Shown piece after piece: positions 1 to 6,968 of a stretch of 15,033 bases of DNA. The stretch's first letter is position 1, and each line of letters opens with the position of its first letter. The notes under the pieces are model-generated. The model was not told the origin of the DNA. It worked only from the letters and a program-made list of their open reading frames with translations, and searched no databases. Position numbers and translations under genes: made by a program. Source of the DNA: HGM11416 sp045596285 (GTDB lineage Bacteria; Bacillota; Clostridia; Christensenellales; Borkfalkiaceae); the NCBI GenBank assembly GCA_045596285.1, contig JAZOCA010000056.1, positions 1 to 15,033 on the forward strand, read 5' to 3'.

Positions 1-1
1 G

Positions 2-142
2 CATAGTGACGCACAGTTCGCAGGTTCATCTTCAGTTCCCGCTCACGTAGAAATGATGGGACTTATCGGTGCTGGTAACAACCCGATGGTTGGTATGACC
101 GTTGCTTGCGCAGTTGCAGTTCAAGAAGCGTTGAATAAATAA
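2..142 (+). CDS. 3' end of a conserved host gene (integration target), 5' part outside the window
   Basis: An open frame enters from the left edge and ends at TAA 140-142, giving 46 C-terminal residues. The last part is rich in Gly, Ala, Met and Val and includes GLIGAGNNPMVGMTVA and a final QEALNK. I do not recognise the family. That it is coding is supported by the second copy of its last 97 bases at 10453-10549, where all three base differences are synonymous (Ala, Ala, Leu). The gene serves as the attachment site: the element appears to have replaced its 3' end while keeping the reading frame. Its original terminator is probably the hairpin now stranded at 10583-10610. Confidence 0.7.
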   Translation, partial: HSDAQFAGSSSVPAHVEMMGLIGAGNNPMVGMTVACAVAVQEALNK

Positions 143-152
143 TTAGGTTTTT
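46..152. repeat. attL: direct repeat of host-gene 3' end
   Basis: Aligns without gaps to 10453-10559 at a constant offset of 10407 bases, with 104 of 107 identical. Positions 46-105 are a 60-base perfect match, and the mismatches are at 106, 130 and 133. The crossover most probably lay within 46-105. Base 45 and bases from 153 on do not match the other copy. Confidence 0.88.
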
Positions 153-168
153 ACTGATTATTTTAAGG

Positions 169-222
169 TTTTAACAACTTTATAACAACAAGAAAAAACT
201 AATTAAAAACTAAAAATCAATA
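169..222 (-). repeat. Inverted counterpart of the 11-bp motif array near attL
   Basis: Read on the minus strand from 222 down to 169, the sequence falls into TATTGATTTTT, AGTTTTTAATT, AGTTTTTTCTT, a 10-base GTTGTTATAA and AGTTGTTAAAA. These resemble the units of the right-end array (10145-10276) but in the opposite orientation, so both arrays read outward toward their att site. The region is very AT-rich, which raises the chance of accidental similarity. The array has one 10-base step. Confidence 0.4.
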
Positions 223-228
223 AATAAC

Positions 229-276
229 AAATTAGACACATCATTTTAAGGTTTATGCCTATGATGTGTCTAATTT
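229..276. repeat. 48-bp hairpin repeat, element copy
   Basis: Arms 229-244 and 261-276 are perfectly complementary (16 bp) around a 16-base loop at 245-260. The whole 48 bases, loop included, recur exactly at 11950-11997 outside the element. It lies between attL and the integrase gene, so it could stop read-through from the host gene into the integrase, but no clean T-tract follows it here. Confidence 0.75.
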
Positions 277-302
277 ATTTTAAAGGTTTTTAGGTGGTTT
301 TT

Positions 303-1247
303 ATGGAAAGATTAAGGCTAGTAAGAGAATCAGAAATGACGTTGGAAGATGGTTGCAATAAGTATCTTGATAATTGTAGAGCACGAAATTTAAGAGCAGG
401 AACAATAAGGCATTATAGTGTAAGTTATAAACAATTTTATAAATATTTTGGCAAAGACATGTTGATAAAAAACTTCAATGTGTCGGTTTATAAAAAGTAT
501 GTTGTATATTTAAGAGAAACGCTAAATAATGATGTTAGCATAAATGCATATTTAAGAGACTTGATAACAACTCTTCACTTTTTTATGAATGAAGAGTATA
601 TACCACATTTCAAAATGCAAGCAATCAAGGTTGATAAAACGCATGTTGAAACTTATACTGATGAAGAATTGATTGAGCTTTTGAAAAAGCCAAACTTAAA
701 AAAGTGTAGCTTTGCAGAATTTCAAGCTTGGGTTATGACTAACTTTTTGTTTTCAACAGGGGTTAGACAAAGAAGTTTAATTAATATACAAATAAAGGAT
801 ATTGATTTCGATAATAGTGTTGTCTATGTAAATGTAACTAAGAACAGAAAACCTTTGATAGTTCCTATAAACCAAACTCTTTTTAGTATATTAAAAGAGT
901 TCTTAAAGTATAGACAGCACAAATCTAATACAGATTATCTATTCTGCAATGTATATGGCAAACAGCTAGTAAAAAGCACAAGCTATTATATGCTTTATCA
1001 CTATAATAAGAATAGGGGCGTGCAGACTACAGGAATACATAGGTATAGACATACTTTTGCAAAACAATGGATTCTAAATGGCGGTAATGTAGTTTCTTTA
1101 TCTAAGTTGTTAGGGCATAGTTCGCTAGATATTACTCAGAATTATATAAATTTGCTTGTTAGTGATGTAGCAAAGCAAGTTCAAGAGATTAACTTGCTTG
1201 ACAAATTTGGTGCGCGCCAAAGTATAAAAATGCAAAAGTTAAAATAA
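303..1247 (+). CDS. Tyrosine recombinase (integrase)
   Basis: Site-specific recombinase that would integrate and excise this element by cutting att sites through a 3'-phosphotyrosine intermediate. Numbered from the ATG at 303 (314 residues), an N-terminal SAM-like core-binding domain spans about 12-105 and the catalytic domain about 115-300. Catalytic residues are visible: R155 in STGVR, K181 in the beta-hairpin, H246 and R249 in HRYR, H272 in LLGH, and nucleophile Y281. I chose ATG 303 because AGGTGG at 292-297 sits five bases upstream; a GTG at 294 overlaps that site. There is no obvious extra N-terminal arm-binding domain, so it resembles compact XerC/D-like integrases. No strong promoter is seen just upstream in the integrated form. 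The class is certain; the exact subfamily is not. Confidence 0.95.
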   Translation: MERLRLVRESEMTLEDGCNKYLDNCRARNLRAGTIRHYSVSYKQFYKYFGKDMLIKNFNVSVYKKYVVYLRETLNNDVSINAYLRDLITTLHFFMNEEYIPHFKMQAIKVDKTHVETYTDEELIELLKKPNLKKCSFAEFQAWVMTNFLFSTGVRQRSLINIQIKDIDFDNSVVYVNVTKNRKPLIVPINQTLFSILKEFLKYRQHKSNTDYLFCNVYGKQLVKSTSYYMLYHYNKNRGVQTTGIHRYRHTFAKQWILNGGNVVSLSKLLGHSSLDITQNYINLLVSDVAKQVQEINLLDKFGARQSIKMQKLK

Positions 1248-1256
1248 TTTAACAAG

Positions 1257-1310
1257 TTAAATAAATCATTTAACATCTTTTTAACAACTTTTAATTACAC
1301 TCTTGCAACT
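1257..1310 (-). repeat. Third cluster of 11-bp motif units after the integrase gene
   Basis: On the minus strand, 1289 to 1279 reads AGTTGTTAAAA, identical to a unit near attL (179 to 169). The next 11 bases read AGATGTTAAAT and the following 11 GATTTATTTAA. An upstream AGTTGCAAGAG begins at 1310, one base out of phase. The shared 13-mer TTTTAACAACTTT occurs on the plus strand at 169-181 and 1279-1291. The sequence is AT-rich, so only the exact 11-mer and its in-phase neighbour are persuasive. Confidence 0.35.
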
Positions 1311-1327
1311 TTTAGCAAGAGTGTAAT
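1294..1327. terminator. 13-bp hairpin downstream of the integrase gene
   Basis: Arms 1294-1306 and 1315-1327 pair perfectly around an 8-base loop. It lies 47 bases past the integrase stop and before the promoter at 1411, so it could separate the two transcription units. There is no T-tract on either side, so it may instead be an RNA stability element or a protein site. Confidence 0.45.
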
Positions 1328-1410
1328 AAGTTTAAACGTGAATTACTTATAAAAACTAATTTTTGTGTTGTAATCTGAAAGAAAAATTAAGCGAAATCTA
1401 AATTTTGCTA

Positions 1411-1439
1411 TTGAAATTCATTTTTCTTTGTGATATAAT
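1411..1439 (+). promoter_or_regulatory. Promoter of the HTH / restriction-modification operon
   Basis: TTGAAA at 1411-1416, a 17-base spacer, and TATAAT at 1434-1439 preceded by TG at 1431-1432 (extended -10). Transcription should start near 1446, giving a leader of about 25 bases before the HTH gene. No other strong promoter is seen before 6705, so it probably drives the whole five-gene operon. Confidence 0.8.
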
Positions 1440-1470
1440 AAAAGCATTATTAATAAAAGGGGTATTTGTT

Positions 1471-1680
1471 ATGGCAATAAGCTATAAAAAACTTTGGAAA
1501 TTATTAATTGATAAAGACATAAAAAAGAAAGACTTGGTAGAAAAAGCAGGGATAAGTGGCTACACACTTAACAAGCTCAACAAAGGGGAAACTGTAACAA
1601 GTGAAACGCTAATGAAAATATGCGTTGCTTTAGGCTGCTCTTTTGACGACATTATGGAAATTAAAGGAAAAGAGAATTAA
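1471..1680 (+). CDS. Small Cro/CI-type HTH regulator heading the restriction-modification operon
   Basis: A 69-residue protein that is essentially a single helix-turn-helix domain of the short XRE/YozG-like type. The helix-turn-helix is at about 18-38 (KKDLVEKAGISGYTLNKLNKG is its core), followed by the typical ALGCSFDDIME end. The frame can be opened at 1405, but ATG 1471 is the better start: AAAAGGGG at 1455-1462 lies just upstream, and the upstream residues fall inside the promoter. Being first in the operon with Mod and Res, it could be a controller (C) protein timing methylation before restriction, or the element's general repressor. Its operator is not obvious. The gene ends 21 bases before the next start. 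Confidence 0.88.
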   Translation: MAISYKKLWKLLIDKDIKKKDLVEKAGISGYTLNKLNKGETVTSETLMKICVALGCSFDDIMEIKGKEN

Positions 1681-1701
1681 CTACAGGAGAGAAATTTAAA
1701 T

Positions 1702-2271
1702 ATGACAGAAGCATTGTGGGCAGCGATTATTGGTGTTGGTGGAACATTATTAGGTACTGCTTTAGGTTGGTGGTTAAATACACTTTCGAATCGAGGCAAA
1801 TTAGATATTTTCTGCAAAAAGTGGGATGTGGAATTTGAAACAAATATTAACGGAATTTTGGCAAGAACTAATGACATTGAAAAAGCCGAATACTTTGATT
1901 TCAAAGTTGAATTAGAAGTGATAAATCACAGTAGTGATATAAAAATAATAAGAGATATTCAAATTTTATTTAAAGATATAAATGGTAAAATCTTAAAAAC
2001 TATTATTCCTAATGATACGTCATTAAGGACCTATAGTGGTCATTGTTGTTTACATAAGGAAGTAAAACCTTTTAATATGTATGGGAAGTCCATTATGAGT
2101 ATAAGTTTGGATAAGGGGTTTAATAATGGCAACTCTAAATTCGATTTTATTTTTAATACGGAAAAAATATTCCTACAATATAAGGATGAAGCAAACGATA
2201 TTAAAAGCATTTTATTGAAAGAAGGAAATATAAAAGATTATTACTCAATAGATACTGAAGGAGAAAACTAA
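1702..2271 (+). CDS. N-terminally membrane-anchored protein of unknown function
   Basis: A 189-residue protein that I cannot assign to a named family. Residues 4-26 form one hydrophobic, Gly-rich helix (IIGVGGTLLGTALGWWLN region), followed by positively charged R31 and K33. By the positive-inside rule the remaining 160 residues should be cytoplasmic. That part alternates hydrophobic and polar residues in strand-like stretches (about 43-52, 64-76, 81-90, 129-137), which suggests a beta-rich domain. An AGGAGAG ribosome site precedes ATG 1702. Its TAA shares its last base with the ATG of mod (TAATG, 2269-2273), so translation is probably coupled to the methyltransferase. The coupling suggests a job tied to the restriction-modification system, such as membrane tethering, phage-entry sensing or an abortive effector; none of these is shown. 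Confidence 0.85.
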   Translation: MTEALWAAIIGVGGTLLGTALGWWLNTLSNRGKLDIFCKKWDVEFETNINGILARTNDIEKAEYFDFKVELEVINHSSDIKIIRDIQILFKDINGKILKTIIPNDTSLRTYSGHCCLHKEVKPFNMYGKSIMSISLDKGFNNGNSKFDFIFNTEKIFLQYKDEANDIKSILLKEGNIKDYYSIDTEGEN

Positions 2272-3893
2272 TGGATAAGAAAGAATTTTTAAAACAAAGA
2301 ATAGATAAAATTGCAAAAGAAAGTTTTAATAATGAACAAAAAGAAATAGCAAAGAAAATTATTGATAATACAAGTGAAAATGATTTGGATGCTGTTTGGG
2401 GACTTATAAGTCAAAGAGTAAAAACAGGTTTTGTTTTTGATGAGGCTCCGGAAATAAACCATAATTGCATTGCGTATTTAAAAGAAAACGAAAAACTCGG
2501 TGTTAATTTAGATAACAAAGAGGCTTTAGAACATGCTTTGATTATTGGCGAAAACTATGATGCGCTTAAGAATTTAGTAGCATTATATACTGATACGCAA
2601 GGGAAAGGTCTTATAGACGTTATATATATTGACCCTCCATACAATACAGAAAGCAGTAAAAAAGAGGGTAATGATTATAAGGAAGAAGTAGAATCTAAAA
2701 AATTCATTTATCGAGATAAGTATACTAGAGATGGTTGGCTTAATATGATAAATGAAAGATTAAAATTAGCAAAAAAACTTCTTTCTGACAAAGGTGTTAT
2801 TTTTATATCTATAGATGATAGCGAACAAGCATATTTAAAAGTATTGTGCGATGATATTTTTGGAGAAGAGAACTTTATTGTACAATTTGTTGTAGCATCA
2901 AACTCTACAAAAAATAATGCTAATCTTGTTTCTGTTTCTCATGAATATTTGTTGTGCTATTCTAAAAATATTTCTAATATGGAACAAGAATGGGTGGTTG
3001 CAAAAAATAATACAAAAGAATACGTGAAAAGAGTAAGTCAGCTGTTAAGCAGAAAGTTGCCCTATGAAGAAATTCATGAAGAATTGTTAGAATTGGTAAA
3101 ATACCCTAGATTTTATGATTTTGACCACTTTACATATGTAGATGAAAAAGGTGTTTATGAAACGGATAACCCAGGCGGAGTAAAAAATGGGAATAAGACT
3201 ACGATTCTTTTACATCCAGTTACTAAGAAACCATGTAAAATACCTGATGGTGGGTGGAGATATGATGAGGAAACAATCCGTAAAATGGAAAAAGAAAAGT
3301 CGTGGGCATTTGGGGAGGATGAGAGCATTATTCCACGACCAAAACATTACCTAAAGGATTATTTGACACAAACACCAAAATCGATTTTATATTTTGATTC
3401 ACAAGCATCTACAAAATGGTTGAAAAAACAAAATATAAATTTTGATTTTCCAAAAGCAATTAATTATATAAAGTATATTATTTCAATGCTTCCATATAAA
3501 AATTTAACAATATTAGATTTTTTTGCGGGTTCTGGTACGACAGGGCATTCTGTTATGGAGTTAAATAATGAAGATGGAGGAAAAAGGAAATTTATTTTAG
3601 TAACTAACAATGAAAATAATATTGCATTAGATGTTACAAGAGAAAGACTATGTAAAGCAATAAATAATGTGGATGATAATGGTAATAAAAATTTAGAAAA
3701 CAATTCTTTAAGAGTATTTGAAATAGTTAAGCAAGAATTAAATATAACAGAAATTGAAAAGGCTGAACAAATTAAAGAAGAGGTTGAAAATAATTTTATT
3801 AAACTTAAACCTGACTATGTAAAAAATAGCAATCTAAATATTTATAATACTTTAGCATCTTTAACGCCATATAAAGATAGCAACGAGGAATAA
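2271..3893 (+). CDS. mod: Type III restriction-modification DNA methyltransferase (Mod)
   Basis: Transfers a methyl group from S-adenosylmethionine to adenine N6 at an asymmetric recognition site, and supplies sequence specificity to the Mod-Res complex. The 540 residues show the beta-class order: catalytic motif IV DPPY at 121-124 (in YIDPPYNT) precedes SAM-binding motif I, F418-A-G-S-G422 followed by TTGH. Residues about 205-400 between them form the target recognition region, which sets specificity and cannot be read from sequence. The N-terminal 100 residues include the usual helical Mod lead-in. ATG 2271 overlaps the previous stop; res starts one base after the mod stop, so they are co-translated. 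I see no frameshift and no simple-sequence tract of the kind that makes phase-variable mod genes. The length is slightly below that of many Mod proteins. Confidence 0.95.
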   Translation: MDKKEFLKQRIDKIAKESFNNEQKEIAKKIIDNTSENDLDAVWGLISQRVKTGFVFDEAPEINHNCIAYLKENEKLGVNLDNKEALEHALIIGENYDALKNLVALYTDTQGKGLIDVIYIDPPYNTESSKKEGNDYKEEVESKKFIYRDKYTRDGWLNMINERLKLAKKLLSDKGVIFISIDDSEQAYLKVLCDDIFGEENFIVQFVVASNSTKNNANLVSVSHEYLLCYSKNISNMEQEWVVAKNNTKEYVKRVSQLLSRKLPYEEIHEELLELVKYPRFYDFDHFTYVDEKGVYETDNPGGVKNGNKTTILLHPVTKKPCKIPDGGWRYDEETIRKMEKEKSWAFGEDESIIPRPKHYLKDYLTQTPKSILYFDSQASTKWLKKQNINFDFPKAINYIKYIISMLPYKNLTILDFFAGSGTTGHSVMELNNEDGGKRKFILVTNNENNIALDVTRERLCKAINNVDDNGNKNLENNSLRVFEIVKQELNITEIEKAEQIKEEVENNFIKLKPDYVKNSNLNIYNTLASLTPYKDSNEE

Positions 3894-3894
3894 T

Positions 3895-6174
3895 ATGGAA
3901 TTAACAAGTTTACAAAAAAGCATAGTTGACCAACTAATTGCTCTGTATAACCCTACTCAAAAAACAAAAGTTGATTTTAAAGCACCTACAGGTAGTGGCA
4001 AAACTTTAATGGCAAGCGCTTTTATCTCAGAAATAATGGCACAAAATAGTGAAGATAAGTTTGTGTTTGTAATAGCAACGCCATCATCATCTGAATTGCC
4101 ATTTTCTTTTGAACAGAAAATATTACAATATAAGCAAGATATGGTATTTGCTGATTTTTCTGTAGAATATATTAAAAGTCCGAGTGAAACAAATAAAAAT
4201 GATTCTAAAATAGATGGAACAATAAGAATCATTCCAGAAGAAAACAAAGTCTATATTTTCGGTAAAAGCAGTTTTGGTAAAGATAGGATTTTGACCACAA
4301 GACATATAATAAATGATTTTGTTGATATGATTAAAAATAATGGGTATAGATTAATTTATATCCGTGATGAAGCACATATTGGAGGAAATATTGTCAACGA
4401 TGAAAATTTTGAATCATTGATGCAAAGAAATGCTGATATGGTTGTAAAGATGACGGCTACTCCAGATTATAGAGACACAACTATTAACAAAGTTGTTTTA
4501 ACGGAAGAAGATTTAAACAATCCAACAAAAAATGATGGCAAATACTTACTTAAAACACAAGCCATAACCCTTTTAAAAGATAGCATGACAGATGATGACA
4601 TGTTAAATGATGCTATTGAGAATTTTAAGTCGATAAAAGAAGAATATAAACAACTTGAACAAGATGGAATTTATATTAGACCTGCTATGCTTATTCAAGT
4701 TAAAAACGATTCAAAAACGAATACAGAAGAAAGCATTGCTTTTAATGAATCCTTGCAAAAAATCAAAAAAGAACTAACACAAAATGGTTTAAGTTGGGTT
4801 CAATATTTTGGTAGTAATGATAAAGATAGCGATAGGGTTTACAAAGATAAGTTTACCTTAAATGATATTACTGATAATTCAAGTGATATAGATGCTATTA
4901 TATTTAAGGTTGGTCCTGCGACAGGGTGGGATATACCTAGAGCATGCATGTTGTTGCAATTAAGAAAAGTTTGTTCTGAGGGTTTGAATATTCAAACTAT
5001 TGGAAGAATAAAAAGAAATTGCTATCCTCGTTTAGATAAAAATGATATAACAGATAAATATTACATTTATTCTAATGCACCACAGGATAGAAACTTATCA
5101 GTTTTTAACGCAAAAGTTAAAGAAAAATTTGCTAACGAAGAATTTATGGCTATTGAAATAACCAATGTTAAAGAATGTTCAAAAAAGGTTTCTGAGCAAG
5201 GTTTGGGAACTGATTTGTTAAAATACTTATCTGATAATAAAAACAAAATTGTTCAAACAATTAAGAATTATTTTATAAAAGATTCAAACGGTTTGTTTTA
5301 TAAAGATGTGCATAGTACGGCTGTTGGTGGTGAGTATATTACAAAAATAACAAACGTTTTTCAATTTATCAAAAAGTATCAAAAGTCAAGATTAAATAAT
5401 GAAGATTTTTTTGAAAAATGCGAAAAAATCTTATATAGCTTTTGGAAAGATAATTTAGCAAACGTGGATATTTATGGATATAAATGCATAAAAGAAATTT
5501 TTTATTTAATAATTGTAGAGCGCTTTAAGAATGATGTTGTAAATTTGATAAATAAAAACAAACAATATAAGCCAAAGTATCAGGTTGTGTCAGTGGCATA
5601 CACGCCTCAGGCTTATACAGAGATTTATACAAATGATTTGCACGAAGAAAAGACTAGAATACCCTCTTATCTTTTCGATACAAAGTTTAACGGAAGAGAT
5701 AATTATCAGCCTATAGGAGAAAATAAATATAGCCCTGAAGTCTATGTTTTTAATAAAATTAGCGACATCGATTATGATAAAGAATGTATTAAAGTATGGG
5801 GTAAAAACTTTACCACAAGCAATGTAAATAGTGCTTATATCGACAAGTATAACAACCTAAAACATAGTTATTTTGATTTTATCGTTAAATTTAATAATAA
5901 TGCTTTATTGTATATTGAAGTAAAAGGCGAAAAAGATATAAACCCTGAAAAAACGGAAATGCTTAAAGGTGCATACAAGGAATATTTTGATAAGAAACAT
6001 ACAACAATGTTTGACAAGCCTGTAGTAATTTCAATTTTCAAAGTAAATACTACAAATGGAAATATATCACATGATAGTTTTTATGATTCTAGAGTATTCA
6101 ATGAAGACTTAAACACCTTAACAGTGGAAGAGTTGTTTGAAACAATTAGCAAAATTAAATTTACATTATTATAA
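3895..6174 (+). CDS. res: Type III restriction endonuclease subunit (Res)
   Basis: ATP-dependent translocase and nuclease that acts with Mod and cleaves when it meets unmethylated sites. Superfamily 2 helicase motifs run in order: Walker A APTGSGKT 30-37, DEAH 158-161, TAT 187-189, GWDIPRA at 344-350 (motif V), and QTIGRIKR at 367-374 (motif VI). The C-terminal PD-(D/E)XK nuclease is at about 655-680, with D661 in YFDF and E675-V-K677 in IEVKG. All catalytic residues are present, so the enzyme looks active. At 759 residues it is shorter than many Res proteins (roughly 850-1000), with the reduction apparently between helicase and nuclease. GAGGA at 3885-3889 is the ribosome site, inside the 3' end of mod. 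Confidence 0.95.
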   Translation: MELTSLQKSIVDQLIALYNPTQKTKVDFKAPTGSGKTLMASAFISEIMAQNSEDKFVFVIATPSSSELPFSFEQKILQYKQDMVFADFSVEYIKSPSETNKNDSKIDGTIRIIPEENKVYIFGKSSFGKDRILTTRHIINDFVDMIKNNGYRLIYIRDEAHIGGNIVNDENFESLMQRNADMVVKMTATPDYRDTTINKVVLTEEDLNNPTKNDGKYLLKTQAITLLKDSMTDDDMLNDAIENFKSIKEEYKQLEQDGIYIRPAMLIQVKNDSKTNTEESIAFNESLQKIKKELTQNGLSWVQYFGSNDKDSDRVYKDKFTLNDITDNSSDIDAIIFKVGPATGWDIPRACMLLQLRKVCSEGLNIQTIGRIKRNCYPRLDKNDITDKYYIYSNAPQDRNLSVFNAKVKEKFANEEFMAIEITNVKECSKKVSEQGLGTDLLKYLSDNKNKIVQTIKNYFIKDSNGLFYKDVHSTAVGGEYITKITNVFQFIKKYQKSRLNNEDFFEKCEKILYSFWKDNLANVDIYGYKCIKEIFYLIIVERFKNDVVNLINKNKQYKPKYQVVSVAYTPQAYTEIYTNDLHEEKTRIPSYLFDTKFNGRDNYQPIGENKYSPEVYVFNKISDIDYDKECIKVWGKNFTTSNVNSAYIDKYNNLKHSYFDFIVKFNNNALLYIEVKGEKDINPEKTEMLKGAYKEYFDKKHTTMFDKPVVISIFKVNTTNGNISHDSFYDSRVFNEDLNTLTVEELFETISKIKFTLL

Positions 6175-6210
6175 TCGAAGAATCAGTAAAATAACAAAGG
6201 AGAAATTACC

Positions 6211-6705
6211 ATGACAGAGAAAGAAATAAAAAAATTAAAATCGCAATTATTAGAAAAAGATTGGTTAACAATTTTTTCTCGCATATTAATGCAAGTGGGG
6301 TTTGGATTTTTATATTTCAATATTAATAAAACTAATGAAAACATAAGTGATATTTCAATCACATTAATGACTATATATGTAGCTATTTATGCAATTGATG
6401 TATCCATTTACTTTAGTGTATATAAAATCATGTCAAAAAATATAGAAAAAATAAAAAACAATAAAACATTAAGCGATGTTGATGAAACGATAATTAAAAT
6501 CACAAAGAAAAGAATAAATCGAACCTTAATATACTCATATATAGTAGGAATAATTATATTGTTTTCATCTTTTTTTACGCTAACATTTAATATTACACCT
6601 TTAATTAATAATGCAATATGTGTAGGCACTTTTGCTGGGACAATATGGTTATTGATAACTTTACTTAACATAGTAAAAGGTTATCATAAAGAATACATTA
6701 TATAG
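6211..6705 (+). CDS. Four-helix membrane protein of unknown function, last gene of the operon
   Basis: A 164-residue integral membrane protein with no family I recognise. Hydrophobic helices are at about 19-38, 48-72, 105-127 and 132-154. Between the second and third is a charged stretch of about 30 residues (73-104) rich in Lys, Ile and Asn, likely an amphipathic or coiled cytoplasmic segment. Both ends are charged. AAAGGAGA at 6196-6203 precedes ATG 6211, 36 bases after the res stop, with no promoter or terminator between, so it should be on the same transcript. Small multi-helix membrane proteins are frequent effectors in defence systems, so an abortive-infection or membrane-sensing role is possible but unproven. 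It could also be an unrelated passenger. Confidence 0.82.
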   Translation: MTEKEIKKLKSQLLEKDWLTIFSRILMQVGFGFLYFNINKTNENISDISITLMTIYVAIYAIDVSIYFSVYKIMSKNIEKIKNNKTLSDVDETIIKITKKRINRTLIYSYIVGIIILFSSFFTLTFNITPLINNAICVGTFAGTIWLLITLLNIVKGYHKEYII

Positions 6706-6710
6706 AAAAC

Positions 6711-6762
6711 AAAAGTGCCACAAAATGGGGTAAAATCGAAGCAAGTAAAGAAAAGTGCCACA
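6711..6762. repeat. 12-bp direct repeat AAAAGTGCCACA, two copies 40 bases apart
   Basis: Copies at 6711-6722 and 6751-6762 are identical. They lie in the non-coding 3' region just after the operon's last gene, followed by a 7-bp hairpin (arms 6785-6791 and 6795-6801). Function is unknown; it may mark the scar of an insertion or a cassette boundary. Confidence 0.5.
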
Positions 6763-6818
6763 CTTCACTCTTTTGCCCTTAAGCATATGGGAAACCCATA
6801 TCTAATTTTTATTAAGTT

Positions 6819-6844
6819 AAAAGGCGAGAAAGTTCTCGCCTTTT
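6819..6844 (+). terminator. Terminator of the restriction-modification operon
   Basis: Arm AAAAGGCGAGA at 6819-6829 pairs with TCTCGCCTTTT at 6834-6844 around a 4-base loop. The right arm ends in TTTT. It is the first strong hairpin after the operon. Confidence 0.75.
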
Positions 6845-6932
6845 GTGTTTATGGTTTACAAACTCAAAATTACGCCGACGGACCATTTATAAGAAAATAG
6901 TTCAATTAAGTTAGCGTTTGTGTAACCAAACG

Positions 6933-6964
6933 AAAACGGATAGGTAAATGCCTATCCGTTTTTT
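6933..6964. terminator. Terminator between convergent transcription units
   Basis: Arms 6933-6944 and 6951-6962 form 12 perfect pairs (AAAACGGATAGG) around a 6-base loop. A T-run at 6959-6964 serves the plus strand, and the A-run at 6933-6936 gives a short T-run on the minus strand. It stands between the rightward operon and the leftward WYL gene, so it can act in both directions. Confidence 0.8.
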
Positions 6965-6968
6965 GCTT

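Noticed and set aside
294..302. Upstream GTG start for the integrase
   Set aside because: The GTG is part of the AGGTGG ribosome site that serves ATG 303.
1677..1904. Minus-strand frame opposite the anchored-protein gene
   Set aside because: Shadow frame of a gene with a good ribosome site and coupled stop; the same applies to the minus-strand frames inside mod, res, the phosphoesterase, the hydrolase and the sialidase-like gene.
2271..3893. Phase-variable mod gene
   Set aside because: Phase-variable Type III mod genes carry simple-sequence repeat tracts; none long enough is seen in this frame.
6715..6900. 61-codon plus-strand frame with a GTG start
   Set aside because: It contains the direct repeats, two hairpins and the operon terminator, and has no ribosome site. 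The repeats and terminator explain the sequence better than a gene.
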